37,287 nt of DNA from an uncultured Angelakisella sp. (GTDB taxonomy: Bacteria; Bacillota; Clostridia; Oscillospirales; Ruminococcaceae), in the NCBI GenBank assembly GCA_934524965.1, contig CAKSYU010000018.1, forward strand, positions 1 through 37,287, in the 5' to 3' direction. The translations under genes and the position numbers were made by a program. Positions 24,375 to 32,251 of the stretch are shown here, piece after piece (within the stretch, counting starts at the first letter, position 1; every line of letters begins with the position of its first letter). The notes beneath the pieces are model-generated. The model did no database searches. It was not told the origin of the DNA and worked only from the letters and a program-made list of their open reading frames with translations.

Positions 24375-24725
24375 TTGCCCCCTGAAATGTCGGCACTTAC
24401 GCCACAGCTTACGCCAATTTCCCCGAGCTTACGCCCAAAAATGTGTTCCCGATTTTGTGGTTGCAGATAAGTACCGATGGACAAGGATAAGTTCATATGA
24501 TTTAAGCCCGCTGATTTCGGTCAGCGGGCTTTGACATATCGAGCCGGCGATGAAAAAGGAAAGACGGGAAAGACATGGGAAAAACGCAATGTAACTTGAA
24601 TAGAAAATGCAAAATAATGAGTATGCGTGAAAAAAAACGAGAAAACAGAAGAGAATGTTGTAGTATATTGAAAAAATGACAATATTAAATGTTTTAGTGT
24701 AGTAGCATAGTAGCGCACTAAAGCG
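24375..24725. other. Non-coding gap after lysS with CTTACGCC repeats
   Basis: Three copies of CTTACGCC lie at 24396-24403, 24408-24415 and 24428-24435. A hairpin follows (24504-24514 with 24521-24531), then about 190 bp of AT-rich DNA unlike the rest of the window. I see no ORF with a ribosome binding site and no RNA gene or riboswitch that I can recognise. Confidence 0.5.
24504..24532 (+). terminator. Terminator-like hairpin downstream of lysS
   Basis: AAGCCCGCTGA pairs perfectly with TCAGCGGGCTT, loop TTTCGG. The T-run after it is only TTT including stem bases, so termination strength is uncertain. It lies 130 bases past lysS. Confidence 0.65.
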
Positions 24726-24731
24726 TATAAT
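24726..24731 (+). promoter_or_regulatory. -10 box of the amino acid transporter operon
   Basis: A perfect TATAAT lies 37 bp before the ATG. The -35 position (24703-24708, TAGCAT) is a poor match, which suggests an activator-dependent or weak promoter. Confidence 0.5.
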
Positions 24732-24768
24732 AACAGCATAACCCCAAACCGAAAAGGAGAACCAAGCT

Positions 24769-25590
24769 ATGAAAAAATGGATCGCGATGATGGCTGCCGC
24801 TGTAATGCTGCTGACCCTGTTTACCGCCTGCGGCAAGAAGCCTGCCGCAACAAATGATAATGAAACCGAAAAAACTACCTTTACCGTTGGCTTTGACGCG
24901 GAATTCCCGCCCTACGGCTATCAGGACGAGAACGGCGAGTATGTCGGCTTTGACCTGGACCTTGCCGCTGAGGTATGCGCCCGCAACGGCTGGGAGCTGG
25001 TGAAGAAGCCCATCAACTGGGACAGCAAGGATATGGAGCTGAATACCGAGGTCATCGACTGCATCTGGAACGGCTTTACCATGCAGGGTCGTGAGGATAA
25101 ATACACCTGGAGCGACGCCTATGTGGATAACAGTCAGGTGATCGTGGTGAAGAAGGACAGCGGCATTGCCGCCTATGCCGACCTTGCCGATAAGGTCGTG
25201 GCGGTGCAGGCGGATTCCTCCGCACTGGCGGCGCTGACCGAGAACGAGGACGGCACCAACGATGACAATATCGCGCTGGCAGAGAGCTTTAAGCAGCTGG
25301 TGGAGGTGCCGGACTACAACACCGCGTTCCTGAACCTGGAGGCGGGCGCGGTAGACGCGATCGCGATGGATATCGGTGTGGCGCAGTACCAGCTTTCCCA
25401 GCGCGGTGATGCTTTTATCATTCTGGACGGTACCATTGCCAGCGAGACCTATGGCATCGGCTTTAAGCTGGGCAACACCGCCCTGCGGGATACCGTGCAG
25501 AACACCCTGAACGAGATGGCTGCCGACGGCACCTTTACCAAGATCGCCGAAAAGTGGGGCTTGAGCGAGGCTGTGTGCTTAGGAAAGTAA
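24769..25590 (+). CDS. Polar amino acid ABC transporter substrate-binding lipoprotein
   Basis: 273 aa. A lipoprotein signal ends in LFTAC (Cys21), so the mature protein is anchored to the outer face of the membrane. The rest is a family 3 periplasmic-type binding protein: FTVGFDAEFPPYGYQDENGE at the start, GFDLDLAAEVCARNGWEL, the conserved VIDCIWNGFTMQGRE loop, and AVDAIAMDIGVAQYQL in the second lobe. The Asp/Arg pair typical for gripping the alpha-amino and carboxyl groups is present in the expected blocks. The exact amino acid cannot be told from the sequence; the cystine/glutamine class is typical for this layout. It heads a three-gene operon with the permease and ATPase genes. Confidence 0.92.
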   Translation: MKKWIAMMAAAVMLLTLFTACGKKPAATNDNETEKTTFTVGFDAEFPPYGYQDENGEYVGFDLDLAAEVCARNGWELVKKPINWDSKDMELNTEVIDCIWNGFTMQGREDKYTWSDAYVDNSQVIVVKKDSGIAAYADLADKVVAVQADSSALAALTENEDGTNDDNIALAESFKQLVEVPDYNTAFLNLEAGAVDAIAMDIGVAQYQLSQRGDAFIILDGTIASETYGIGFKLGNTALRDTVQNTLNEMAADGTFTKIAEKWGLSEAVCLGK

Positions 25591-25610
25591 TCCCCAAGAA
25601 GATAACAGAA

Positions 25611-25656
25611 AAGCAGCCCTTCGACACGATGTGCTGAGGGGCTGCGCTTTTCCCTG
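25611..25656 (+). terminator. Intra-operon hairpin between binding protein and permease genes
   Basis: AGCAGCCC pairs with GGGCTGC across an 18-nt loop, followed by GCTTTT. Such a partial terminator would let the binding protein be made in excess over the permease, as is common in these operons. Confidence 0.65.
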
Positions 25657-25690
25657 TATAGAAGGACATGACGAAAAAAGGAGACCGCCG

Positions 25691-26401
25691 ATGAACCTGT
25701 TAGAGATCTTTGCCCAGGTGGGGGAGGGAATGGGGAATTCCATTCTCATCTTTGTGCTGACGCTGGTATTTTCGCTGCCGCTGGGACTGCTGGTGGCGTT
25801 TGGGCGCATGAACCGCTGGGCGCCATTTGCCGCCCTGAAAAAGAGCAGATCCCCCTTTTGGAGGCGGCTGGCGGGTTTTCGCCCCGTGCAGCTTATCCTG
25901 AAGGTTTTTATCTCCGTGCTGCGCGGCACCCCGCTGATGCTGCAGCTGATGGTGGTGTATTACGGTCCCTACTATATTTTCAAGATCCCAATCACGCTGG
26001 AATACCAGTTCTACGCGGTCATTATTGCTTTCGCGGTGAATTACGCCGCCTACTTTGCCGAGATCTACCGTTCCGGCATTGAATCCATGCCGGTGGGACA
26101 GTATGAGGCGGCAAAGGTGCTGGGCTACAATAAAAGCCAGACCTTTTTCCGCATCATTCTGCCGCAGGTGATCAAGCGCATTCTGCCCTCCATCACCAAT
26201 GAGGTCATTACGCTGGTGAAGGATACCTCGCTGGCATTTGTCATCGGCTATTCCGAGCTGTTCACGCTGGTGAAGCGGATTGCCAGCAGGGAAGCGAATG
26301 TGCTGCCCTATGTGGGCGCCGCCATCTTCTACTACATCTTTAACCTGGCGGTGGCGGTGGCGATGGAAAAGCTGGAAAAGAAGATGAGCTACTATAACTG
26401 A
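25691..26401 (+). CDS. Polar amino acid ABC transporter permease
   Basis: 236 aa; ATG at 25691 follows AAAGGAGA. A HisM/GlnP-type membrane subunit with about five helices: roughly 16-37, 88-108 (MLQLMVVYYGPYYIF), 117-138, 180-205 and 212-230. The coupling motif EAAKVLGYNKSQTFFRII (about 136-153), with the conserved EAA and Gly, contacts the ATPase. An insertion of Lys/Arg-rich residues (about 48-62) lengthens the first cytosolic loop. It ends 13 bases before the ATPase gene. Confidence 0.92.
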   Translation: MNLLEIFAQVGEGMGNSILIFVLTLVFSLPLGLLVAFGRMNRWAPFAALKKSRSPFWRRLAGFRPVQLILKVFISVLRGTPLMLQLMVVYYGPYYIFKIPITLEYQFYAVIIAFAVNYAAYFAEIYRSGIESMPVGQYEAAKVLGYNKSQTFFRIILPQVIKRILPSITNEVITLVKDTSLAFVIGYSELFTLVKRIASREANVLPYVGAAIFYYIFNLAVAVAMEKLEKKMSYYN

Positions 26402-26414
26402 AGGAGGTGTCCCC

Positions 26415-27164
26415 ATGAGTATTCTGCGGCTGGAAAATGTAAAAAAGACCTTCGAGGGCGGACCGGAAGTGCTGCGGGGCATTAGCCTGACGGTGGAGGA
26501 GGGCGAGGTGGTCGCCATCATCGGACCCTCCGGCGGGGGAAAATCCACCCTGCTGCGCTGCATGATCGACCTGGAGGAAGTGACCGGCGGCAGCATCTAT
26601 GTAGGGGAGGAGGCGCTGGTAAAGGACGGGAAATACTGTGCCAAGGCGGAACGCGCCCGCCTTATCAGCGAGATGGGCATGGTGTTCCAGAGCTTTAACC
26701 TGTTCCCCCATATGACGGTGCGGGAGAACCTGATTAAGCCCTACCTGCTGAACCGGCCGAATGCCGGCGATGCCGAGGAAAAGTGCGAGGCGCTGCTGGA
26801 GAAGGTGGGACTGGCGGAGAAAAAGGACGAATATCCCTGCCGGCTTTCCGGCGGGCAGCAGCAGCGAGTTGCCATTGCCCGCGCCCTGATGCGCGACCCC
26901 AAGGTGATGCTATTTGATGAGCCGACCTCGGCGCTGGACCCCCAGCTGACCGGCGAGGTGCTTGCCATAATGCAGCAGCTGGCGGCGGAGCACCGCACCA
27001 TGGTGGTGGTAACGCACGAGATGAGCTTTGCCCGCGGCGCCGCCGACCGGATCCTGTATGTGAACGGCGGTGAGCTGGCGGAGGAGGGGACGCCGGAGGA
27101 GATCTTCGGCGCGCCGAAAACCGCCGAGCTGCGCGCCTTTTTGGGCAGCGGCTTTGAGGACTGA
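26415..27164 (+). CDS. Polar amino acid ABC transporter ATP-binding protein
   Basis: 249 aa; ATG follows AAGGAGGTG. The ATPase has Walker A GPSGGGKST (about 36-44), Q-loop VFQSFNLFPHMTV, signature LSGGQQQRVAIARAL, Walker B VMLFDEPTSALDP and switch His in VTHEMSFAR, which is the pattern of the GlnQ/HisP/TcyC subfamily. It energises the permease encoded just upstream. The end is followed by a promoter for the next gene; I see no strong terminator between. Confidence 0.93.
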   Translation: MSILRLENVKKTFEGGPEVLRGISLTVEEGEVVAIIGPSGGGKSTLLRCMIDLEEVTGGSIYVGEEALVKDGKYCAKAERARLISEMGMVFQSFNLFPHMTVRENLIKPYLLNRPNAGDAEEKCEALLEKVGLAEKKDEYPCRLSGGQQQRVAIARALMRDPKVMLFDEPTSALDPQLTGEVLAIMQQLAAEHRTMVVVTHEMSFARGAADRILYVNGGELAEEGTPEEIFGAPKTAELRAFLGSGFED

Positions 27165-27191
27165 AGCACCAAAAGAGTGCCGCACGGTCGG

Positions 27192-27220
27192 TTGCAAACC
27201 GGCGGGCGGCGTGCTATAAT
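27192..27220 (+). promoter_or_regulatory. Promoter of the DMT transporter gene
   Basis: TTGCAA (27192-27197), a 17-bp spacer, and a perfect TATAAT (27215-27220). Confidence 0.82.
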
Positions 27221-27304
27221 AGCATGATCCAAAGGGGCTCCTGCCGGAGACAAACGGTGGGAGCCAAAAACATTTATTACCACCGGCAAAAAGGAATGAA
27301 CCCT

Positions 27305-28225
27305 ATGAACAAGAAGATCAGACAAAACCTGTTTCCCGTACTGGCGGCGCTCATCTGGGGCACCGCGTTTGTAGCACAGAGCGTCAGTGCCGAGCATATA
27401 CCGCCCCTGACCTTTGGCGCGATCCGGTGCACGATGGCATTCGCGGCGCTGGCACTGGGGCTTTGCATCGTGCGCATGGTGCAGAAAAAGAAAGCCCCCG
27501 AAAAGGTGGAGCCGCTGGCAAAATCCCCGAAGGACCTGCTGCTGGGCGGGCTTTGCTGTGGTACGGTGCTGGCGACGGCATCTTTTTTGCAGCAGTCGGG
27601 GATCTCCCAGGGGACCAGCGCCGGCAAGGCAGGCTTTATTACGGCGCTGTACATTGTGCTGGTGCCCATTCTCGGCTTGTTCCTGCGCAAAAAGGTCACT
27701 GCCGCGGTATGGATATCGGTCGTGCTGGCGGCGGTGGGACTTTACTTCCTGTGCATGAACGAGGCGCTGACGATAGAGAAAAGCGACCTGATGGTGATGC
27801 TTTGCTCGCTGGCTTTCGCGGTACATATTCTGGTCATTGACCACTTTACCCAAAAGGTGAACGGCGTGGCGCTTTCCACGGCGCAGTTCGCGGTGGCGGC
27901 GATCGTTTCCGGTATCGGCGCGGTGCTGACGGAGACCCCGACCCTTTCCGGCATTACGGAGTGCATACTGCCGCTGCTGTATGTCGGCGTGATGAGCGGC
28001 GGTGTGGGCTACACGCTGCAAATTCTGGCGCAGAAGGACGCGAACCCTACGGTGGTTTCGCTGCTGCTTAGTCTGGAATCGGTCTTCTCGGTGCTGGCGG
28101 GAGCGATCATTCTGCATGACCGGCTGACCGGACGGGAGCTTCTGGGCTGCGGACTGGTGCTGCTGGCGGTGGTGCTGGCACAGCTGCCCGCGCGCGGCAA
28201 GGTTGCAAAGCAGGGGAACATTTGA
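27305..28225 (+). CDS. DMT-superfamily (EamA) transporter
   Basis: 306 aa with ten predicted membrane helices arranged as two EamA repeats, the usual layout of drug/metabolite transporters. The first repeat opens with LAALIWGTAFVAQSV, the family signature; the second begins near MVMLCSLAFAVHILVIDHF, and the C-terminal helix pair carries LLLSLESVFSVLAGAIILHD, the best conserved block. ATG at 27305 is preferred to ATG at 27296 because the AAAAAGGA site lies at 27289-27295. Substrate unknown; members export amino acids, nucleotides or other metabolites. The end of the gene contains the promoter of the next. Confidence 0.9.
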   Translation: MNKKIRQNLFPVLAALIWGTAFVAQSVSAEHIPPLTFGAIRCTMAFAALALGLCIVRMVQKKKAPEKVEPLAKSPKDLLLGGLCCGTVLATASFLQQSGISQGTSAGKAGFITALYIVLVPILGLFLRKKVTAAVWISVVLAAVGLYFLCMNEALTIEKSDLMVMLCSLAFAVHILVIDHFTQKVNGVALSTAQFAVAAIVSGIGAVLTETPTLSGITECILPLLYVGVMSGGVGYTLQILAQKDANPTVVSLLLSLESVFSVLAGAIILHDRLTGRELLGCGLVLLAVVLAQLPARGKVAKQGNI

Positions 28226-28231
28226 TACAAT
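28203..28231 (+). promoter_or_regulatory. Promoter overlapping the end of the DMT transporter gene
   Basis: TTGCAA (28203-28208), a 17-bp spacer that includes the TGA stop, and TACAAT (28226-28231). It drives the membrane protein gene at 28388 through the palindromic element between. Confidence 0.7.
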
Positions 28232-28237
28232 GGGGGC

Positions 28238-28360
28238 AGAGAGCGCAATAGGGGCAGGACGCCCGCAGGGCGTTTCGCCCCTACGGGGCGAAATCGGCGG
28301 CACAGCCGCCGAGCCCGCCGCAGGCGGGCTGCCCTGCGGGCGGCTTCTGCCCCGCTGCGC
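28238..28360. repeat. GC-rich multi-hairpin palindromic element 3
   Basis: Imperfect outer arms (GGGGCAG..CGCCCGCAGGGC facing GCCCTGCGGGCG..CTGCCCC) enclose perfect inner hairpins such as TTTCGCCCC/GGGGCGAAA, CGGCGG/CCGCCG and AGCCCGCC/GGCGGGCT. The core matches element 1 at 11075-11184. It would lie in the 5' untranslated region of the following gene. Confidence 0.8.
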
Positions 28361-28387
28361 TTATTCCACCCATAGGAGGCTCGGTCA

Positions 28388-28948
28388 ATGAAAAAGATCT
28401 TTGTGGGGTTCCTGTTTGTGTTCCTCAATTTTAACCTGACGCTGGATAATACCCATGTGATCAATATGCTGCCGGATTTTGTCGGCTATCTTCTGCTGTA
28501 TATGGGCACCAGAGAGCTGCTGGAGGAAAGCCCCCGCTATACCGCGGCGGGTCCATGGCTGCTGGGGCTTACCGTTTATGGGATCGCCAGCTGGCTGATC
28601 AATCTGCTGGGGGTCGATGGCGGCTGGGTCACCTCGCTGCTTACCTTGATAGCAGCCGGTGTGACCTATTATGCTACCTGGCTGGTCATCAAGGGCTTTC
28701 AGGATATCGAGAATAACAATTCGGTGGGCATTGCCGCGGCGGAAAGCATGCGCAGCTGGAAGATCTGCGCCATTATGAATATCGTGGCGGTGGCGCTTTC
28801 GTTTGTGCCGATACTCAGTGTGCTGCTGTTCCTTGGCATGGTGATCGTCACCATTATGCTGCTGGCAAGCCTGAATAAGACCCGCAAGCTGTATGAGGCG
28901 TTCCGCATGATAAAGCCGCAGAGCGGCAACAAAGGACCGGAATTCTAA
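28388..28948 (+). CDS. Hypothetical polytopic membrane protein
   Basis: 186 aa; ATG follows AGGAGG at 10 bases. Four or five membrane helices are visible: about 3-18, 25-42 (MLPDFVGYLLLYMGTREL), 54-75, 80-101, and 126-160 with a Pro in the middle (VALSFVPILSVLLFLGMVI). Clostridial genomes carry similar small membrane proteins, but I cannot name a family or function. The gene is followed 15 bases later by a tiny ORF interrupted by a TAG codon, which shares its orientation and a strong ribosome binding site. Confidence 0.8.
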   Translation: MKKIFVGFLFVFLNFNLTLDNTHVINMLPDFVGYLLLYMGTRELLEESPRYTAAGPWLLGLTVYGIASWLINLLGVDGGWVTSLLTLIAAGVTYYATWLVIKGFQDIENNNSVGIAAAESMRSWKICAIMNIVAVALSFVPILSVLLFLGMVIVTIMLLASLNKTRKLYEAFRMIKPQSGNKGPEF

Positions 28949-28963
28949 AAAGGGGGGAGCAAT

Positions 28964-29107
28964 ATGAAAGACCATTAGGATCTCATCGGGAAAATCATCA
29001 TCGCTGCCGCCATTATCATCGCGGCGGTCGTTCTGGTGGGTGCCATTGAGCGTGCCGGCGCCAGCATCGGCAGCCAGATCGCCTCGGCAATATTCGCGGC
29101 TGCGTAA
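28964..29107 (+). pseudogene. Tiny membrane-peptide ORF with an in-frame TAG
   Basis: ATG at 28964 follows AAAGGGGGGAG. The frame reads MKDH, then TAG at 28976-28978, then 42 sense codons (DLIGKIIIAAAIIIAAVVLV followed by a short amphipathic Ala/Ser end) and TAA. Read through the TAG, the product would be a 47-residue single-span membrane peptide. There is no plausible start codon right after the TAG. The simplest view is a one-base nonsense mutation (CAG or another codon to TAG) in a real small gene; readthrough is the alternative. It is too short for ordinary gene finders. Confidence 0.55.
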
Positions 29108-29123
29108 CAGATAGAATATAAGG

Positions 29124-29157
29124 AAAAGACCGCCCGGAGAAGTCCGGACGGTCTTTT
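29124..29157. terminator. Bidirectional terminator between convergent units
   Basis: AAAAGACCG pairs with CGGTCTTTT, with an inner TCCGGAC-type extension and T-runs both ways. Confidence 0.88.
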
Positions 29158-29170
29158 ATGTATTTCAGGC

Positions 29171-30085
29171 TTATTTTTTCAGTTTGGGCAGAATGAGCGG
29201 CAGCGCCAGCGGCACAATGGCGGCTTCCACATGGGTGCTTTCGCTCATCTCGCCGTCGGCATTCAGGTTGGTGGGCTTTTCGAAATCTATGGTCAGGCTG
29301 TGGCAGCGGGTGTAGGTGACGCAGTCCTGCAGGGCGGGGTCATCGGCGTGCAGTCCCTTCTGGTACTTGCCGATCACCCGAAGCATGCGCAGACGACCGA
29401 TCTTCCGCACGATGCAGAGATCCATCAGCCCGTCCTCCACATTGAATTTGGGCGCGCCGTTCCAGCCGCCGCCGTAAAAGCCGCCGTTGGACATGACCAT
29501 GATCAGCACATTTTCATCAAAGGTGCGCCCGTCATCCAGCACAAAGTGCGCCTGCTTGCCCATGGGACTGAAAAACGCCGCGATGAGGGCAAGGATATAG
29601 GCGCCGCTGCCGGTGACAAGGGGCAGGCGCTTATACCGCGCCATGTTTTTGCATACATCGGAATCCAGCCCCGCGCTGCAGATGTTGGCAGACCACTGAT
29701 CATTGAAGCGGATCAGGTCAATGGGACGCTCCTCAGCGTTGACCTGCAGCTCCAGATCGGAGAAATCGCAGTCGGGGAAACTGCGGACAAAGTCATTGCC
29801 GGAGCCGCAGGGCACAATGCCCATTGCCACATTGGCACAGCCCGCCAGCCCCTGCAGCACCTCGTTCATGGTGCCGTCACCGCCGCAGCTGTAAAAGCGC
29901 AGGTGCTCTCCGCCGGAGGCGGCGCACCGCTCCCGCACAAAGCGGGTGGCATCGCCGACGCCGGTGGTCAGGTAGGTCTCCAGCTCCTCCTCCCGTCCGG
30001 CAAAAAGGGTGTGCAGACGGGGCAGCAGGGTCTCGGTCACATTGGTCTTACCGGCGGCGGGGTTGATGACAAAAATGTGTTTCAT
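29171..30085 (-). CDS. Diacylglycerol/lipid kinase family protein (YegS/DagK-like)
   Basis: 304 aa. The DAGK catalytic fold is shown by the N-terminal HIFVINPAAGKTN, the nucleotide-binding GGDGTMNEVLQGL (about 70-82) and GSGNDFVRSFP (about 99-109), plus SAGLDSDVC and the C-terminal beta-sandwich with NLNADGE that closes over the active site. Members phosphorylate diacylglycerol, undecaprenol-like or sphingoid lipids at the membrane; the substrate here is not determined. AAAGGAG precedes the ATG. It lies 21 bases after the GNAT gene on the same strand, so the two are an operon. Confidence 0.9.
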   Translation of the reverse strand: MKHIFVINPAAGKTNVTETLLPRLHTLFAGREEELETYLTTGVGDATRFVRERCAASGGEHLRFYSCGGDGTMNEVLQGLAGCANVAMGIVPCGSGNDFVRSFPDCDFSDLELQVNAEERPIDLIRFNDQWSANICSAGLDSDVCKNMARYKRLPLVTGSGAYILALIAAFFSPMGKQAHFVLDDGRTFDENVLIMVMSNGGFYGGGWNGAPKFNVEDGLMDLCIVRKIGRLRMLRVIGKYQKGLHADDPALQDCVTYTRCHSLTIDFEKPTNLNADGEMSESTHVEAAIVPLALPLILPKLKK

Positions 30086-30106
30086 GTCAGCACAGCTCCT
30101 TTGATG

Positions 30107-30559
30107 TTAAGTGGTGGGCAGCTCCCATACCATGGCGGTGTAGGGCAGCGCCTGAAAGCCGAGGGACTGGTACAGCCGCATAGCGACCTGGTTTTCGGGG
30201 GTACATTCCAGCTTTAAGGCGCCTACCTTGTTGTGATAGTGGCTGGAAAGCGCCTCCAGAATGGAGCGCCCGATATGCTGTCCGCGCGCCTCCGGAATGA
30301 GGTACAGCTCCTCTATCATAATAATGGGTGCGCCCAGTTCGCTGGAGAAGCTGTGCGCCAGCAGCAGGTAGCCCAGCGTATGACCGTTTTCCACGATCAT
30401 GCGCCCCTCCACATGCTTATCACCGGCAAGGCAGGCGCGGAAGGTGGAGATAAAAACATTTTTATCCACGGGGTGCGCCACCGCCGGTGAATCGTACATA
30501 TCGCAGCTCATTTCCACAAAGGGGATAAGATCTTTTTCGGTAAAGGGGATAAGTTCCAT
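30107..30559 (-). CDS. GNAT-family N-acetyltransferase
   Basis: 150 aa. The acetyl-CoA-binding block is seen at about 84-100: IEELYLIPEARGQHIGRSIL, with R-G-x-H-I-G in place of the common R-G-x-G-x-G/A. The C-terminal strand KLECTPENQVAMRLYQSLGF with a final aromatic segment is typical. The acceptor substrate is unknown. The ribosome binding site (AGGAG) lies about 15 bases before the chosen ATG, farther than usual, so a start slightly upstream by a non-ATG codon is possible. It is the first gene of the unit with the lipid kinase. Confidence 0.85.
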   Translation of the reverse strand: MELIPFTEKDLIPFVEMSCDMYDSPAVAHPVDKNVFISTFRACLAGDKHVEGRMIVENGHTLGYLLLAHSFSSELGAPIIMIEELYLIPEARGQHIGRSILEALSSHYHNKVGALKLECTPENQVAMRLYQSLGFQALPYTAMVWELPTT

Positions 30560-30627
30560 GGGGTCGGTTGATGCTCCTTTTTAGGTATTGGCGGCAGAAA
30601 ACCGCCGTTTTGCGCTGTGTTTCTTCT

Positions 30628-30655
30628 ATTGTAGCATACAAAAAAGGAAATGCAA
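30628..30655 (-). promoter_or_regulatory. Promoter of the GNAT/lipid kinase unit
   Basis: On the minus strand TTGCAT (30650-30655), a 16-bp spacer, and TACAAT (30628-30633). Confidence 0.7.
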
Positions 30656-30671
30656 ATACTTGAAAACGGAT

Positions 30672-30686
30672 ATAAGCAATGCTTAT
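30672..30686. promoter_or_regulatory. Palindrome between divergent promoters
   Basis: ATAAGCAATGCTTAT is a 7-bp inverted repeat around one base. It lies between the divergent GNAT and phosphoribosyltransferase promoters, a suitable place for an operator, but no regulator is identified. Confidence 0.35.
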
Positions 30687-30727
30687 GGTTAAATGTCAAA
30701 AAATCTATATCCAAGATAGCAAAAATA

Positions 30728-30736
30728 TGTTATAAT
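30728..30736 (+). promoter_or_regulatory. Extended -10 promoter of the phosphoribosyltransferase gene
   Basis: TGTTATAAT, a TGn-extended consensus -10, lies 52 bp before the ATG. The -35 (TATCCA at the right distance) is poor. Confidence 0.6.
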
Positions 30737-30788
30737 AAACTGGTTAAGGGCGAATTTGCCCAATTTTCGAGAAAAAAGGAGGATTCCC

Positions 30789-31346
30789 ATGCAGGAATTC
30801 TATGACATTACCGTTGCGGGCGTCAAGCGCAGTCTGCCCGTCGTCCCCATCAATGAGAATATGTCCATCGCGGGCTTCGTCATCTTTGGCGATACCGATG
30901 TAGTGGAGCCGTGTGCCCGCGCACTGGCGGCAAAGCTCCCCCCCGAGACTGAGGTGCTGGTGACTGCCGAAGCCAAGAGCATTCCGCTGATCTACGAGAT
31001 GGCAAAGGTGATGAAGATGCCCCGCTATGTCATTGCCCGCAAGTCGGTCAAGGGCTATATGCGCAATCCCATCATCACCACCGTCAATTCCATCACCAAT
31101 ATGGGCAAGGAACAGATCCTGGTGGTCGATGAGCATGACGCCGAGTTCATCAAGGGCAAAAAGGTCGCCGTTGTTGATGATGTTATTTCCACCGGCAGCA
31201 GCCTGGAAGCCATCGAAAAGCTGGTCAAAGAATCCGGCGGCGAGGTGATCGCCCGTGCCGCGGTGCTGGCGGAGGGTGATGCCGCCAACCGTACCGATAT
31301 CATCTATCTCGAGAAGATCCCGCTGTTCTTCCACGATAAAAAGTGA
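30789..31346 (+). CDS. Phosphoribosyltransferase, adenine-PRT-like
   Basis: 185 aa; ATG at 30789 after AAAGGAGGA, preferred to an upstream in-frame ATG at 30756 that overlaps the ribosome binding site. The PRPP-binding signature VAVVDDVISTGSSL (about 129-142) marks a type I phosphoribosyltransferase, and VLVTAEAKSIPLIYEMAK resembles the adenine/xanthine PRT N-terminal region. It would join a purine base or related ring to PRPP for salvage, or act as a PurR-like sensor; the absence of an HTH favours an enzyme. Length is close to Apt (about 170), but the base-recognition segments are not diagnostic, so the exact base is left open. Confidence 0.85.
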   Translation: MQEFYDITVAGVKRSLPVVPINENMSIAGFVIFGDTDVVEPCARALAAKLPPETEVLVTAEAKSIPLIYEMAKVMKMPRYVIARKSVKGYMRNPIITTVNSITNMGKEQILVVDEHDAEFIKGKKVAVVDDVISTGSSLEAIEKLVKESGGEVIARAAVLAEGDAANRTDIIYLEKIPLFFHDKK

Positions 31347-31361
31347 TCCCATAAAAAGCAT

Positions 31362-31398
31362 GACCCCTGTACCGAAACCGGCACGGGGGGTCGTTTTT
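31362..31398 (+). terminator. Terminator between phosphoribosyltransferase and deacylase genes
   Basis: GACCCC pairs with GGGGTC with further paired bases around an ACCGAAACCGG loop, followed by GTTTTTCTT. Confidence 0.8.
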
Positions 31399-31414
31399 CT
31401 TATTCGGACTTTGC

Positions 31415-31903
31415 TCAGAACGGGATAAACTCCACCGCCGCGCCCTGCTGCCGCAGCAGCTCCGCCAGCCGGTCGGCGGGCAGGAACACCGTGGCGGTGT
31501 TATCGCAAGGGTGAACGCCGATGAGTTTCCCGCGGTAGTCCTCGTCCAGCAGGATCGTTACCCGATGCTCCGCGTCATTCAGTGCGCCGAGGGATGTCAC
31601 GGCGCCGGGCGTCAGTCCCAGCAGCATTCCCAGCTCCTCCGCTCCGGCAAAGGAAAGCGCCCCGTGCCCCAAACGGGCTTTCAGCGCCTTTAGGTCGGCA
31701 CGCTTTTCGCCGTACAGCACCAGCAGCCAGTAAAAGCGTTTCTTCTGGTCCCGCACCAGCAGGTTTTTGGCAATGGCGTCGCAGTGCTCCAGTCCCTGCG
31801 CATACAGCTCCTCCATATTGAATACGGCAGGGTGCTCCGCCAGTGTGTAGTCTATCTTGTTTTCGTCCAGCAGCCGCAGGACGGCGTGTGCCATGTCGTT
31901 CAT
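31415..31903 (-). CDS. YbaK/ProX-type aminoacyl-tRNA deacylase
   Basis: 162 aa; ATG at 31903 follows AAGGAG. The frame is open far upstream but has no better start. The YbaK/EbsC fold is marked by LLDENKIDYTLAEHPAVFNMEELYAQ, HCDAIAKNLLVRD with the substrate-gripping Lys, RADLKALKARLG and a Gly-rich GLTPGAVTSLGALND block. ProX-type proteins hydrolyse Ala-tRNA-Pro made in error by prolyl-tRNA synthetase; the length and the ND-x-E-H ending of the block fit that group. It is monocistronic with its own promoter. Confidence 0.9.
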   Translation of the reverse strand: MNDMAHAVLRLLDENKIDYTLAEHPAVFNMEELYAQGLEHCDAIAKNLLVRDQKKRFYWLLVLYGEKRADLKALKARLGHGALSFAGAEELGMLLGLTPGAVTSLGALNDAEHRVTILLDEDYRGKLIGVHPCDNTATVFLPADRLAELLRQQGAAVEFIPF

Positions 31904-31972
31904 CGTAATTTGCTCCTTATGGGGGCGGTTGCCGCCACCAACTATGGCGCAACCTGCCGGATTTTTTGTGCT

Positions 31973-32001
31973 ATTGTAGCACGATTTTGCGCCCGCCGCA
32001 A
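31973..32001 (-). promoter_or_regulatory. Promoter of the YbaK/ProX-type gene
   Basis: On the minus strand TTGCGG (31996-32001), a 17-bp spacer, and TACAAT (31973-31978). Confidence 0.7.
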
Positions 32002-32062
32002 GGGGTCGCCGCATAGTTTTTTCCCTGCGGGTGATACTATCCCCATGAAAGGGGGATTGACC

Positions 32063-32245
32063 ATGGAACGACCTGTATTGGGACCCATCGATCCGGTGAC
32101 GGGACGACCGCTGTACCTGCCGCACGATGTGGTAAGCGGCACCGAAGCCACCGGTTTGGAGCCGGTGCCGCCCCGCACGCCGGAGGAGACCGAAAGCTAT
32201 GCCGACCTGTACGATCTGCCGCTGACCGACCAGCCCCGCCGCTGA
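32063..32245 (+). CDS. Small acidic hypothetical protein, 60 aa
   Basis: ATG at 32063 follows AAAGGGGGA. The 60-residue product is Pro-, Glu- and Thr-rich with no hydrophobic segment (MERPVLGPIDPVTGRPLYLP at the start, a Glu-rich middle, and QPRR at the end). I do not recognise a family. The good ribosome binding site, the in-frame TGA and matching codon use support expression. It ends just before the promoter of the SDR gene. Confidence 0.6.
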   Translation: MERPVLGPIDPVTGRPLYLPHDVVSGTEATGLEPVPPRTPEETESYADLYDLPLTDQPRR

Positions 32246-32251
32246 GGGGAC

